64,000 bases of DNA from Cellulomonas soli (GTDB lineage Bacteria; Actinomycetota; Actinomycetes; Actinomycetales; Cellulomonadaceae). The translations under genes were made by a program, and so were the position numbers. The DNA lies in the NCBI RefSeq assembly GCF_013409305.1, contig NZ_JACBZJ010000001.1, positions 1,178,001 to 1,242,000 of the forward strand, read 5' to 3'. The notes under the pieces were generated by a model, which was not told where the DNA came from, did not search any database, and saw only the letters and a list, made by a program, of their open reading frames with translations. Positions 27,244 through 37,689 of this stretch are shown here, piece by piece. The first letter of the stretch is position 1, and each line of letters starts with the position of its first letter.

Positions 27244-29439
27244 TCAGTCGTCGTCCTCGTCCTCGTCCTCGTGCGACGGCAGGTGCCCCGGACGCACCTT
27301 CGCCCACACGAGCTTGCCGCCACGCGACTGCCGCCAGCCCCAGTCGGAGAGCCGCTCGACGATCTGCATGCCGAAGCCACCGACCCGGCCCGGGTGGCCG
27401 TCCGTCGTCACGGGCGGCGCCGGGTTGGCGTCCTCGACCTCGATGCGCAGGCCGTCCCCCGTGTCGTAGAGCTGCAGCGTGACGTGACCCCAGCCGTGCA
27501 GCACCGCGTTCGCCACCAGCTCGGACACGACCAGCTCGGCGTTCGAGGCGTCCGCGATGCCCCACGCCTCGCACGTGCGCACCACCGCGTGCCGAGCCCG
27601 GCTGATCGAGGCCGCCTCGCTGGGCAGCGACCAGCGTCGGCGGCGCGGGCTGCGCACCCGGGCCATCACGTCCTGCGGGTCGGGCACCCGCACCACGACG
27701 ACGGCGACGTCGTCCTCCGTGTGGTCCGCGAGCCGGGACAGCAGCTCCTCGCCGATGCCCGCCGCGTCCCGGGCGGTCACCGCCGCGGCGACCCTCCCGA
27801 GCTGGTCCAGGCCCTCGCGCAACCCGCGGTCGCGACGTTCGATGAGCCCGTCCGTGTAGTAGACGACGACGTCGCCGGGCCGCAGCTCGACGGTGCTGGT
27901 CGGACGGGTGCCGCGACCGAAGCCGATGAGCGCGCCGCCCGCGCCGTCGAGCTCGGTGACCGCACCGGCCCGCACCAGCAGCGAGGGCAGGTGGCCCGCA
28001 CGCGAGTACGCCAGAGACCAGCCCGCAGGTGAGCGGGTCAGCGTCGAGAGCACCAGGCTCGCCGACCGCGGCACCCGCATGCCGACCAGCAGCTGGTCGA
28101 CACGGTCGAGCACGGGCCCCGGCACCGAGGTATCGAACAGGTAGGAGCGCACGATGGAGCGCAGCTGCCCCATGGCCGCGGCCGCCTCGACGTCGTGGCC
28201 CACGACATCGCCGATGACGACACCGACCACGTCGGTCGACATCTGCAGCACGTCGTACCAGTCGCCACCGACCTGGGCGTTCGCCGAGTTGGGCGCGTAG
28301 TACGTCCACACGTCGAGGCCGTCGACCTCGGCCTGCTCGGGCAGCATCGCTCGCTGCAGGGCCTCGGCGAGCCGGTGCTCACGCTCGTAGAGCCGCACGT
28401 TGTCGAGCACCATGCCCACCCGGCGCGCGACGAGCTCGAGCACCGTGACCTGCGCGGTCTCGAGCGCGGCACGACCGCCACCGCCACGCGGCTGCACCAC
28501 CAGCAGGCCTCGCACGTGCCGGCGCCCGGTGATCGGCAGCACCACGACACGCCTGTCCGGCGGCTCGTCGAGCGCGATGCCGTCCGCGTCGAGCGCGGGG
28601 TCGCGCGGACGGGGACCGGCGTGGGCGGCGAGCCAGGCCGACGGGCTGCCGGGCAGGTGCGCCACGTCCAGGTCGACCTCGACCGGCCGGTCGAGCTGCC
28701 CGTCGAGCACCCGCTGCACGGGATCCTTCGTCGCACCGTCCGGGAGCACCGCCGTGTGCCGCGTCGTGCGCAGGTGCGCGTGCGGGTGCGGGTCCGGGCC
28801 GTCGGCCGGGCGCAGGCCCCCGTCCGCCAGGTAGAAGCCGGCCCACCCGACGATCCCGTGCCGCAGCAGACCGGCGATCTCCCGCAGCGCGCGCGGGTCG
28901 TCCAGGTCCATCAGCAGGTCGGACACCTGCGCGATGAGCGCGAGGCTGCGCCGCTCGCGACGCTCGGCAGCCACCGCCGCCTCCTGCGCGGCCTCGTGCG
29001 TACGCTGCTCGGTCAGGTCCTGCAGGACCGCCACCCAGTGCGTGACCGGGCCGCCCTCGACGGCGCTGACCGGCGAGACCTGCACGCGGCACCACAGGAG
29101 CGAACCGTCGACCCGACGGACCGGCAGCACGTGCCCGCACGGCGCGCCGCCACGCAGCGCCGCCTCCAGCTCGGCGGGCCGGCGGGGCTCCTGGTGAGCG
29201 TGCGGCACGTCCGTCCGCGCGGCGAGCCCGTCGGAGACCGGCAGCAGGAGCGTGTACCCCTGCACGTCGGCCACGCGCAGCCCGGTCACACGCGTGAACG
29301 CCGCGTTCACCCAGACGGCGGCCAGCAACGGGTCGGCCGCGTCGAGCAGCACGACCGGCGTGTCGGTGGCCTGCAACGCCCGGTCCCGCACCTCCGACAT
29401 GATCCGCACGGACGAATCGTGGCGTGGAGAGTTGACCAC
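27244..29439 (-). CDS. PAS-GAF-PP2C(SpoIIE) phosphatase with C-terminal HATPase domain
   Basis: This is a 731-residue signalling protein. It has a PAS domain (about 25-145), a GAF-like domain (about 165-370), a SpoIIE-type PP2C phosphatase (about 385-590; metal Asp in GGDWYD, VIGDVVGHD, DDVAVVVV) and an RsbW-like ATPase (about 600-720; N-box ELVVSELVANAVLHG and GGFGMQIVERL). It ends in an acidic EDEDEDDD tail. One protein thus carries both switch activities of a partner-switching pathway. Start GTG 29439 is preferred because GGAGG lies 5 nt upstream; ATG 29400 is the alternative. It is divergent from the second STAS gene. Confidence 0.88.
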   Translation of the reverse strand: MVNSPRHDSSVRIMSEVRDRALQATDTPVVLLDAADPLLAAVWVNAAFTRVTGLRVADVQGYTLLLPVSDGLAARTDVPHAHQEPRRPAELEAALRGGAPCGHVLPVRRVDGSLLWCRVQVSPVSAVEGGPVTHWVAVLQDLTEQRTHEAAQEAAVAAERRERRSLALIAQVSDLLMDLDDPRALREIAGLLRHGIVGWAGFYLADGGLRPADGPDPHPHAHLRTTRHTAVLPDGATKDPVQRVLDGQLDRPVEVDLDVAHLPGSPSAWLAAHAGPRPRDPALDADGIALDEPPDRRVVVLPITGRRHVRGLLVVQPRGGGGRAALETAQVTVLELVARRVGMVLDNVRLYEREHRLAEALQRAMLPEQAEVDGLDVWTYYAPNSANAQVGGDWYDVLQMSTDVVGVVIGDVVGHDVEAAAAMGQLRSIVRSYLFDTSVPGPVLDRVDQLLVGMRVPRSASLVLSTLTRSPAGWSLAYSRAGHLPSLLVRAGAVTELDGAGGALIGFGRGTRPTSTVELRPGDVVVYYTDGLIERRDRGLREGLDQLGRVAAAVTARDAAGIGEELLSRLADHTEDDVAVVVVRVPDPQDVMARVRSPRRRRWSLPSEAASISRARHAVVRTCEAWGIADASNAELVVSELVANAVLHGWGHVTLQLYDTGDGLRIEVEDANPAPPVTTDGHPGRVGGFGMQIVERLSDWGWRQSRGGKLVWAKVRPGHLPSHEDEDEDDD

Positions 29440-29526
29440 CACCACCTCCGATCGTCTAGCGTGCCGAGCAGGCGATACGCGCAGGTTGCGTACTTCCCCC
29501 CGACAGGCTCGACCGGAAGGAGCACC

Positions 29527-29937
29527 GTGCGCGACGGTAACAGCCCGACGTCCGACCAGCCCGCCGTCGACACGGTCGGTGAACCGGGCGCCGAACCGGG
29601 CACGGTCCAGGTGCTCGTCGGTGCCGATCGCACCCGCATCGTGCTGTCCGGTGAGGTCGACGCCGACCTGGGTGCCGAGCTGCAGGAGGCGACCGCCGAG
29701 GCGGAGAAGCGCGGCCTGCCGATCGAGGTCGACGCGCACCACGTGACGTTCATGGACTCCTCGGGCGTGGCCTTCCTCGCCCGGCTGTCGATCCGCAGCC
29801 AGCACCGGGTGCGCCTGCTGCGCGTGCCGCCCACCGTGCACTTCCTGCTCGAGGTGACCCGGATCGGCGAGCTGCTCGACGTGGTCGAGGACGACGACGC
29901 GGCCGAGCCCGTCGACGGCGCACCGGCCACCACCTGA
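29527..29937 (+). CDS. STAS-domain anti-sigma factor antagonist
   Basis: This is a 136-residue protein with TRIVLSGEVDADLGAEL, the switch loop VTFMDSSGVAFLARL with a phosphorylatable Ser, and a C-terminal helix (FLLEVTRIGELLDVVE). Start GTG 29527 has AAGGAG 4 nt upstream. It is transcribed away from the PP2C/kinase gene across an 87-bp shared promoter region, and is closed by a strong bidirectional hairpin. It is the likely direct partner of that protein. Confidence 0.87.
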   Translation: MRDGNSPTSDQPAVDTVGEPGAEPGTVQVLVGADRTRIVLSGEVDADLGAELQEATAEAEKRGLPIEVDAHHVTFMDSSGVAFLARLSIRSQHRVRLLRVPPTVHFLLEVTRIGELLDVVEDDDAAEPVDGAPATT

Positions 29938-29947
29938 TCACGACGCA

Positions 29948-29985
29948 CGAAGGCCCGGGACGGATCGCTCCGTCCCGGGCCTTCG
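29948..29985. terminator. Bidirectional terminator between STAS gene and fba
   Basis: This is a perfect 16-bp stem (CGAAGGCCCGGGACGG and its complement) with a 6-nt loop ATCGCT. It is placed 10 nt after the STAS stop and 12 nt after the fba stop, so it serves both converging genes. Confidence 0.88.
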
Positions 29986-29997
29986 TCGCGTGGTGCG

Positions 29998-31020
<1,023 letters not shown>

Positions 31021-31176
31021 CGCGGCATCTCCTACGTGTCTCGTACGGGGTGGACGGTGCGTCCGGCCGGTCCGACGATCATCGGGGGCCCGGCGTGTGA
31101 CGTGTACCGCACCCGAGTTTGTCACGTCTGGCCGAGAACCACTCCGGGACGTCCTACCCACGGACGCCGACGCCGC

Positions 31177-31848
31177 TCAGACCGGCGGTGGCCCCGCGTG
31201 CCGGACGACCCAGGCGTGCATCGCGATGGCCGCCGCGGCGCCGGCGTTGAGCGAGCGCGTCGAGCCGTACTGCGCGATGTGCAGCACGTCCGTCGCGGCC
31301 TCCTGGGCGGCGGGCGAGAGCCCGACGGACTCCTGGCCGAACAGCAGCACGCAGGCGAGGGGCAGCGGGTAGCCCTCGAGCGGGACGGACCCGGGCACGT
31401 TGTCGATGCCGATCACCGGCAGGCCCTCTGCCGTCGCCCACGCGAGCAGGTCCTCGACGCTCGGGTGGTGGCGCACGTGCTGGTAGCGGTCGGTCACCAT
31501 GGCGCCGCGCCGGTTCCAGCGGCGACGGCCCACGATGTGCACCTCGGCGGCGGCGAACGCGTTGGCGGTGCGCACCACCGAGCCGATGTTCATGTCGTGC
31601 GCCCAGTTCTCGACGGCGACGTGGAACGGGTGCCGACGGGTGTCCAGGTCGGCGACGACCGCCTCGAGCGTCCAGTAGCGGTACCGGTCGACCACGTTGC
31701 GGCGGTCCCCGTGCTCGAGCAGCTCGCGGTCGTAGCGCGGGTCGTCGGGCCAGGCTTCCGGGCCGCCCGGCCAGGGACCTACCCCGACCTGTTCGGGCGA
31801 AGCCTCCGCCGTGCCGTCGTGCGTGGCGTCCGGCTCGTCCGCTCGCAC
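31177..31848 (-). CDS. SpoU/TrmH-family RNA 2'-O-methyltransferase
   Basis: This 223-residue knotted methyltransferase carries the three SpoU motifs: NWAHDMNIGSVVRTANAF, ACVLLFGQESVGLS and IAQYGSTRSLNAGAAAAIA. The first holds the catalytic Arg and the others the SAM-binding knot. Such enzymes methylate ribose in tRNA or rRNA; the target cannot be told. The GTG start at 31848 lies one base after the purT stop (TGACGTG), so the two genes are coupled. Confidence 0.87.
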   Translation of the reverse strand: MRADEPDATHDGTAEASPEQVGVGPWPGGPEAWPDDPRYDRELLEHGDRRNVVDRYRYWTLEAVVADLDTRRHPFHVAVENWAHDMNIGSVVRTANAFAAAEVHIVGRRRWNRRGAMVTDRYQHVRHHPSVEDLLAWATAEGLPVIGIDNVPGSVPLEGYPLPLACVLLFGQESVGLSPAAQEAATDVLHIAQYGSTRSLNAGAAAAIAMHAWVVRHAGPPPV

Positions 31849-31849
31849 G

Positions 31850-33058
31850 TCAGACCAGGTCGACGCGCAGCGCGGCGGCAGACCGACGCGCACGGTCCAG
31901 GGCCTCCTCGACGTCCGCGCCGCGCGCGACCGTCACCGCGACCCGTCGACGCCCGGCGACCGACGGCTTGCCGAACAGGCGCACCTGCGCCGTCGGGACC
32001 GCGAGCGCGTCGTCGACCCCGGTGAAACTCGGCACGCCGGTCCCCTCGGCGAGCACCGCGACCGACGCAGCCGCGCCCAGGGTCGTGATCGCGGGCACCG
32101 GGAGCCCGAGCACGGCGCGGGCATGCAGCGCGAACTCTGACAGGTCCTGCGAGGCGAGGGTGACCAGGCCTGTGTCGTGCGGACGCGGGGACACCTCGGA
32201 GAACAGCACGCGCTCCCCCACGACGAACAGCTCGACGCCGAACACGCCCCATCCGCCCAGGGCCTCCGTCACGGCCGCGGCGACCCGCTGCGCCTCGGCG
32301 AGCGCGCCGGCGGGCAGCGCGGCCGGCTGCCAGGACTCGCGGTAGTCGCCGTCGACCTGCACGTGACCGATCGGGTCGCAGAACACCGTGCCGTCCCGGT
32401 GCCGCACCGTCAGCAGCGTGATCTCGGAGTCGAAGTGCACGAACCCCTCGACGATCACCCGCGCCGGCACGTCCGACCCCGGCGCCCGACCGCCGGTCTG
32501 CGCGTACGTCCACGCGGTCTCGACGTCGTCGGCCGTCCGGATCACCGACTGGCCCTTGCCCGAGGAGGACATCACGGGCTTGACCACGCACGGCAGACCG
32601 ACGTGCTCGACGGCGGCCCGCAGGTCGTCCAGCGAGTCGACGAACCGGTACGGGGACGTCTCCAGCCCCAGCTCCTCGGCGGCCAGCCGACGGATGCCCT
32701 CGCGGTCCATCGTCAGCCGGGTGGCCCGGGCCGTGGGCACGACGCGCACGCCCGTGGCCTCGACGTCGGCGAGCACCTGCGTGGCGATCGCCTCGATCTC
32801 GGGGACCACCACGTGCGGGCGCTCCGCGTCGAGCACGGCCCGCAGCGCGACCGGGTCGAGCATGTCGACCACGTGCGAGCGGTGCGCGACCTGCATCGCG
32901 GGCGCGTCGGCGTAGCGGTCCACGGCCACGACCTCGACGCCCAGGCGCTGCAGCTCGATCGCGACCTCCTTGCCGAGCTCGCCCGAGCCCAGCAGCAGCG
33001 CGCGCGTCGCGCCGGGGGTCAGCGGGGTGCCGAGGGTGCCGTCCGTCGTCTGGCTCAC
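31850..33058 (-). CDS. purT: Formate-dependent GAR transformylase PurT
   Basis: This 402-residue ATP-grasp enzyme uses formate and ATP to formylate glycinamide ribonucleotide, bypassing the folate-dependent PurN. Evidence: [66 protein letters not shown] and [16 protein letters not shown]. Start GTG 33058 has GAGG 9 nt upstream; ATG 33067 would abut that site. It links purine synthesis to formate supply. Confidence 0.94.
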   Translation of the reverse strand: MSQTTDGTLGTPLTPGATRALLLGSGELGKEVAIELQRLGVEVVAVDRYADAPAMQVAHRSHVVDMLDPVALRAVLDAERPHVVVPEIEAIATQVLADVEATGVRVVPTARATRLTMDREGIRRLAAEELGLETSPYRFVDSLDDLRAAVEHVGLPCVVKPVMSSSGKGQSVIRTADDVETAWTYAQTGGRAPGSDVPARVIVEGFVHFDSEITLLTVRHRDGTVFCDPIGHVQVDGDYRESWQPAALPAGALAEAQRVAAAVTEALGGWGVFGVELFVVGERVLFSEVSPRPHDTGLVTLASQDLSEFALHARAVLGLPVPAITTLGAAASVAVLAEGTGVPSFTGVDDALAVPTAQVRLFGKPSVAGRRRVAVTVARGADVEEALDRARRSAAALRVDLV

Positions 33059-33192
33059 GGCGACCATCCTCGCAGCCCGGGGCGCGCAACCCACGGCCCG
33101 ACGCCGTCCACCGACCCGCGAGCGGCGCAGGGGGCCGAGGACCCGCACAGGGTCTGCACACGGGACGACCAGGGCAACGACATCGCCGCCCG

Positions 33193-33198
33193 TAGGCT
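33193..33198 (+). promoter_or_regulatory. -10 box of leaderless dedA transcript
   Basis: TAGGCT lies 6 nt before ATG 33205 with no ribosome site between. This matches the TANNNT plus 6-8 nt spacing of actinobacterial leaderless genes. Confidence 0.55.
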
Positions 33199-33204
33199 GG
33201 GCCC

Positions 33205-34011
33205 ATGCCCCTGACGACCGCGCTCGCGGCCATCGCGCCCACCGTCGGCAACGTGCACGCGCTCGGCCCCGACTTCCTCGACCCGCAGCACCTCATCGAC
33301 TCGTTCGGCACGGCCGTCCTCATCGGGATCATGGCCGTCGTCTTCATCGAGGTCGGTCTGCTGTTCCCGATCCTGCCGGGCGACTCGCTGCTGTTCACCG
33401 CCGGCGCCCTGGTCGCCCAGGAGACGCTGAAGGTCGACGTCACCATCTGGCAGCTGTGCCTGCTGATGATCGCCGCCGCGTACGCGGGCACGCAGACCGG
33501 CTACGCGATCGGGCGCACGCTCGGGCCGAAGGTGTTCAGCAAGCCGGACTCGCGGATCTTCAAGCAGAAGTACATCGACCAGACGTACGCGTACTTCGAC
33601 AAGTACGGTGGCCGGACGCTGATCGTCGCGCAGTTCATCCCGTTCGTGCGCACGTACGCCTCGGTCGCCGCGGGCGTCGGCAAGATGCCGTACCGGCACT
33701 TCGCGCTGTTCAACGCGATCGGCGTCGTCCTGTGGGCGGGCGGCGTGACGATGCTCGGCTACCTGCTCGGGAACATCACGTTCATCAAGGAGAACATCGA
33801 GGCGCTGCTGATCCTCGTGGTCCTCGTCTCGGTGCTCCCCGTCGTCGTCGAGGTGTGGCGCAAGCACCGCCGCGACAAGGCGCTGCGCGCGGCGGGACTG
33901 CCCGTCGAGGAGTCCGGTCGTGACACCCGCTACGACGAGGCGGACGAGCGCGTGGCCGTCGAGGAGCGTGCGTTCGGCCAGGCCGCGACGACCGACAGCG
34001 GCCAGGCGTGA
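33205..34011 (+). CDS. DedA-family membrane protein
   Basis: This is a 268-residue protein with the DedA/SNARE-associated fold: [23 protein letters not shown] (re-entrant segment), [14 protein letters not shown], and the conserved [21 protein letters not shown] with its functional Arg. DedA proteins act in membrane lipid carrier recycling and membrane-potential homeostasis. About five hydrophobic segments precede a charged C-terminal tail of 60 residues. Its stop overlaps the next start (GTGA). Confidence 0.92.
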   Translation: MPLTTALAAIAPTVGNVHALGPDFLDPQHLIDSFGTAVLIGIMAVVFIEVGLLFPILPGDSLLFTAGALVAQETLKVDVTIWQLCLLMIAAAYAGTQTGYAIGRTLGPKVFSKPDSRIFKQKYIDQTYAYFDKYGGRTLIVAQFIPFVRTYASVAAGVGKMPYRHFALFNAIGVVLWAGGVTMLGYLLGNITFIKENIEALLILVVLVSVLPVVVEVWRKHRRDKALRAAGLPVEESGRDTRYDEADERVAVEERAFGQAATTDSGQA

Positions 34012-34793
34012 CCCGACCCATCGCCGGGTGGCTGTCCGACATGGACGGCGTGCTCGTGCACGAGAACCAGGCGCTGCCCGGTGCCGCGGAGTTCATCCGT
34101 GCGCTGCGTGACCACGGGCGCCCGTTCCTCATCCTGACGAACAACTCGATCTACACCCCGCGCGACCTGCGGGCCCGCCTCAGCGCGACGGGGCTCGACG
34201 TGCCCGAGGACGCCATCTGGACGTCCGCGCTGGCCACCGCCCAGTTCCTCACCGACCAGGAGCCGGGCGGCTCCGCGTACGTGATCGGTGAGGCCGGGCT
34301 GACGACCGCGCTGGACGAGGCCGGGTACACGCTCACGGCCGCCGAGCCGGACTTCGTCGTGCTGGGCGAGACGCGCACGTACTCCTTCGAGGCGATCACC
34401 CAGGCGATCCGGCTCATCCAGGGCGGTGCCCGGTTCATCGCCACGAACCCCGACGTGACCGGGCCGAGCGCCGACGGCGACCTGCCCGCCACCGGTGCCG
34501 TCGCGGCCATGATCACGGCGGCCACGCGCCGCGAGCCGTACTTCGTCGGCAAGCCGAACCCGATGATGATCCGCTCGGCGCTCAACCGGATCGACGCGCA
34601 CTCCGAGACGACCGTCATGGTGGGCGACCGCATGGACACCGACGTGGTCTCGGGCATCGAGGCGGGACTGCGCACGTTCCTCGTCCTGACCGGCTCGACG
34701 CGGCGCGAGGACATCGCCCGGTTCCCGTTCCGGCCCAGCGAGATCGTCGACTCGATCGCTGACCTGGTCGACCGCGTCGGCACGCCCGCCTGA
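34008..34793 (+). CDS. HAD-IIA (NagD-type) phosphatase
   Basis: This is a 261-residue HAD hydrolase with all motifs intact: GWLSDMDGVLV (DxD), FLILTNNS, VGKPNPMMI (Lys) and VMVGDRMDTDV. Between motifs II and III lies the alpha/beta C2a cap of the NagD/AraL type. Its members dephosphorylate sugar phosphates, nucleotides or 4-nitrophenyl phosphate. The GTG start overlaps the dedA stop. Substrate unknown. Confidence 0.9.
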   Translation: MTRPIAGWLSDMDGVLVHENQALPGAAEFIRALRDHGRPFLILTNNSIYTPRDLRARLSATGLDVPEDAIWTSALATAQFLTDQEPGGSAYVIGEAGLTTALDEAGYTLTAAEPDFVVLGETRTYSFEAITQAIRLIQGGARFIATNPDVTGPSADGDLPATGAVAAMITAATRREPYFVGKPNPMMIRSALNRIDAHSETTVMVGDRMDTDVVSGIEAGLRTFLVLTGSTRREDIARFPFRPSEIVDSIADLVDRVGTPA

Positions 34794-34833
34794 GCCCGCC
34801 GAGAGTCGGCCGAGAGACAGCCGGGGGACCTCC

Positions 34834-35655
34834 ATGGGGCGCAGGGCGGGCTGGGTGCCGAACCAGCACGGGGCGTGGGCGATGCTCGCCGTCCCGGTGC
34901 TCGTGGGCGCCCTCGTCTCCGGTGTCACGTGGCGGCACGGCCTGCTGCTCGTGACCTGGTTGGTCGCGTACCTGGCGTTCTTCGCCGCAGGGCTCTGGCT
35001 GCGCTCCGGGCGCAAGGTGCGGTACCTGCCGCCCGTGCGTGCCTACGCGGTCGCCGCCGCGCTGCTGGGTGCCGTGCTGCTGCTGACGGCACCGGGCCTG
35101 CTGCGCTGGGCACCCGTATACGCCGTGCTGCTCGCGACGAGCCTGGCCAGCTCGGTCCGCCGCACCGACCGCGGCTGGCTGAACGACACCGTCACGGTGC
35201 TGGCCGCGACGCTCATGACCGTCGTCGCCGCCGGTCTCGGCACCCGCGCGGACCCGACCGCCACCGCACTGCTCGGCGTGGGCACGGGCGCTGACCGCCT
35301 CGTCCCGCCCGGCGCGGCCGACCCGGACGTGTGGCTGGCGGCCGGACTGCTCACGGCCTACTTCCTGGGCACGGTCCCCTACGTCAAGACGCTGATCCGC
35401 GAGCGCGGCCGCCGGTCGGTGCTCGCCGTGTCGATCGGGTTCCACGCCGTGCTCGCCGTCGCGGCGCTCGGCTGGTGCGTCACCTCAGGCGCGGATCCGG
35501 AGGTCGTGGCCGTCGCCGTCGTGGCGGTCGGCCTGCTGGCCCGGGCGGTGCTGGTCCCTCGGCGCCGCCCGTGGCCGAGCGCGAAGGCCATCGGGCTGGG
35601 CGAGGTCGCGGCGACCGTGGTCGTGAGCGTGACGACGCTCGCCGTCACGCTCTGA
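34834..35655 (+). CDS. YwiC-like integral membrane protein
   Basis: This is a 273-residue, seven- to eight-helix membrane protein. The N-terminal WVPNQHGAWAMLAVPVLVG is the YwiC-like family signature; FLGTVPYVKTLIRERG lies between later helices. Bacillus ywiC sits near nitrate-respiration genes, but none are visible here, so function remains open. It starts 40 nt after the HAD gene, with GGGGACC as a weak ribosome site. Confidence 0.85.
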   Translation: MGRRAGWVPNQHGAWAMLAVPVLVGALVSGVTWRHGLLLVTWLVAYLAFFAAGLWLRSGRKVRYLPPVRAYAVAAALLGAVLLLTAPGLLRWAPVYAVLLATSLASSVRRTDRGWLNDTVTVLAATLMTVVAAGLGTRADPTATALLGVGTGADRLVPPGAADPDVWLAAGLLTAYFLGTVPYVKTLIRERGRRSVLAVSIGFHAVLAVAALGWCVTSGADPEVVAVAVVAVGLLARAVLVPRRRPWPSAKAIGLGEVAATVVVSVTTLAVTL

Positions 35656-35675
35656 CCTCGTCCTGACGGCGAACC

Positions 35676-36296
35676 TCAGCGCGGCTCGACGGGCTGGCGG
35701 AGCACGGTGCGCAGCTTCTCCGGTGCCGTCCGCCGGGCGTCCGACAGGTAGATCTCGTGGTGCAGACCCCGTTCGCGCAGACCACGCTCGGGGATCACCT
35801 CGGAGTGCAGCCGACGAAGGGTCGGCGCCTCGTCGGCGTACGGGCCGTGGTGCAGGATCTGCAGGCTCAGGCCCTCGTCGACGAGCTCGTGCCGCAGCGT
35901 CGCCACGAGCGGCAGCTTCTTCTTCGCGGCCGTCTCCTGCAGCAGGGCTGTGACCTCGTCGACGCCCATCCAGTCGGGCTGCCGGATCAGCACGGTCCAG
36001 GACCAGTCGGACTTCGGCACGTCGGCGAACGGCGCGTCGACGTCCGTCCACCACAGCCCCTCGAGCGGGCCCACGACGTAGTCCCGGTCGTACCGGGCCT
36101 TCGAGGCGAACTTCACCGCGTACGAGGCGGCGTAGAGCGCGCCGAGAGCCTCGGCGTACGCCGGGGCGACGTTCGGGTCACCGTGCCCGTCGATCGCGAG
36201 GAACCACAGCGGCGGCACCTCGACCTGCACCCACTCGTCGGCCGGCGGCGCGTACAGCTCGCGGTCGACCTTCCGGAAGTCGATCTTGGTGCTCAC
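35676..36296 (-). CDS. GyrI-like small-molecule-binding protein
   Basis: This is a 206-residue protein with STKIDFRKVDRELY, VPPLWFLAIDGHGDPN, AALYAASYAVKF, VGPLEGLWW and a C-terminal LRHELVDEGLSLQILHHGPY ending in HHEIYLSDARRTAPEKLRT. These mark the stand-alone GyrI-like/SHS2 ligand-binding fold. Start GTG 36296 begins the conserved part; GTG 36326 is the alternative. No HTH is present, so it is an enzyme or binding protein rather than a regulator. Confidence 0.85.
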   Translation of the reverse strand: MSTKIDFRKVDRELYAPPADEWVQVEVPPLWFLAIDGHGDPNVAPAYAEALGALYAASYAVKFASKARYDRDYVVGPLEGLWWTDVDAPFADVPKSDWSWTVLIRQPDWMGVDEVTALLQETAAKKKLPLVATLRHELVDEGLSLQILHHGPYADEAPTLRRLHSEVIPERGLRERGLHHEIYLSDARRTAPEKLRTVLRQPVEPR

Positions 36297-36333
36297 CCGC
36301 CGGACGCTACCCGCGCCCGGCGACACGCACCCG

Positions 36334-36903
36334 TCAGAAGCGGACCTGCGGCGCCGCGCGCACCTCGGGGTCGTTGACCTCGAAGTACTCGGCCCGCACG
36401 AACCCGAACATGTTCGCGATGACGTTCGCCGGGAACGACTCGACCTTGGTGTTCAGGCTGCGCACGTTCGCGTTGTAGAACCGGCGCCCGGCCGCGATGC
36501 GGTCCTCGGTCGTCGACAGCTCGGTCTGCAGCTGCTGGAAGTTCTCGCTCGCGCGCAGCACCGGGTAGTTCTCGGCGACGGCGAACAGCCGTCCGAGCGC
36601 GGCGGACAGCACGTTCTCCTGCTCGGCCTGCGCGGCCGGGCCGACCCCCGCACCGGAGGCGGCGGCACGGGCCTGCGTGACCTCGTCGAACACGCCGCGC
36701 TCGTGCGCTGCGTAGCCCTTGACGGCCTCGACCAGGTTGGGGATCAGGTCGTGCCGGCGGTGCAGCTCGACGTCGATCTGGCGCCACGCCTCCTGCACCA
36801 GGTTCCGGAGCCGGACGAAGGCGTTGTAGGTCGCCACGCCCCACAGCAGCACGATGACCACGAGCACGAGCAGGACGATCAGCACGATGCCGACGGTGTT
36901 CAC
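36334..36903 (-). CDS. lemA: LemA-family membrane-anchored protein
   Basis: This is a 189-residue LemA protein: one N-terminal membrane helix (GIVLIVLLVLVVIVLLWG), then the coiled helical domain with YNAFVRLRNLVQEAWRQIDVELHRRHDLIPNLVEAVKGYAAHE, SENFQQLQTELSTTEDRIAAGRRFYN and FPANVIANMFGF. Start GTG 36903 has GAAAGG 8 nt upstream. It directly follows an unrelated membrane protein (2 nt gap), forming a three-gene membrane-associated unit. Confidence 0.93.
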   Translation of the reverse strand: MNTVGIVLIVLLVLVVIVLLWGVATYNAFVRLRNLVQEAWRQIDVELHRRHDLIPNLVEAVKGYAAHERGVFDEVTQARAAASGAGVGPAAQAEQENVLSAALGRLFAVAENYPVLRASENFQQLQTELSTTEDRIAAGRRFYNANVRSLNTKVESFPANVIANMFGFVRAEYFEVNDPEVRAAPQVRF

Positions 36904-36905
36904 GA

Positions 36906-37613
36906 TCAGGCCTTTCGCAGGTTCTCCGGTGAACTCGGATCGTAGCCGTGGTCGAGCCAGACGTGGCGGGGGACGCTGCGCACGACGGCCGTGAGCAGCC
37001 CCAGCCGGGCCGCGAGCGTGCTCAGGTCGGTGCCTCCCGAGGTCCACGACACGATCCACGTCCCCTCGATGCGCCACGGGGTCCGCACGGCGTCGGGCCG
37101 CAGCAGGCGTTCCATCAGGCGTGGGTGCAGCACGGCGTGCGCGGTGCGCTGGTCACCGGCGGCCACCCGGTACGCCCGGTTGAAGTCCTCCGACTCGAAC
37201 TGCATGTCCTGCGCGCCGAGCATCTTGGCGAACCTGGCGCCGAACCCCTCGGGCGTCACCTCGAGGGTCGGCAGGTAGGCGGGCAGGGCGAGGGCTACGA
37301 CGTGCGCATGGTGGGTCGTCTCCTCCTTGCCGCTGCCCGTGTCCCATTGGTAGTCGAACGAGATGGCAGGCATGCCCTCGAACCGGCCCGTCATGACCTC
37401 GGTCGCCCGCCGGGCGTGCCCCTGCTCGAACGGCTGGCCGCGCTGGACCCGCACGTACGAGTCGTCGCGGTCGGCGTAGGTCCAGCCGTTGCGCTGCGCC
37501 CACTGCTGGAGCTGCTGGCGGCGCTGGTGCTGCAGCCACCACCCGAGGCCGAGCAGGCCCAGGCCGATCAGGGGCACCAGATAGACGACGAACGCGCCGG
37601 GGACACCGTTCAT
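36906..37613 (-). CDS. Membrane protein paralogous to the next gene upstream
   Basis: This is a 235-residue protein with an N-terminal helix (YLVPLIGLGLLGLGWWLQ) and a soluble domain. The block FESEDFNRAYRVAAGDQRTAHAV followed by LHPRLMERLLRPD also occurs, altered, in the 37690-38589 product. I do not recognise it with certainty; it resembles DUF3137-like proteins that often neighbour lemA (inference). It ends 2 nt before lemA and is probably cotranscribed. Confidence 0.72.
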   Translation of the reverse strand: MNGVPGAFVVYLVPLIGLGLLGLGWWLQHQRRQQLQQWAQRNGWTYADRDDSYVRVQRGQPFEQGHARRATEVMTGRFEGMPAISFDYQWDTGSGKEETTHHAHVVALALPAYLPTLEVTPEGFGARFAKMLGAQDMQFESEDFNRAYRVAAGDQRTAHAVLHPRLMERLLRPDAVRTPWRIEGTWIVSWTSGGTDLSTLAARLGLLTAVVRSVPRHVWLDHGYDPSSPENLRKA

Positions 37614-37689
37614 CGGCGCGTCACGGCGTCGGTCCGGGCGGGCTGCATGGCGTGCAGCGTAGTGGCGTCACCGGCCCTCGCCTGCTCGC

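Noticed and set aside
31021..31176. Possible riboswitch before fba
   Set aside because: No motif I can match to a known class; only a normal ribosome site is evident.
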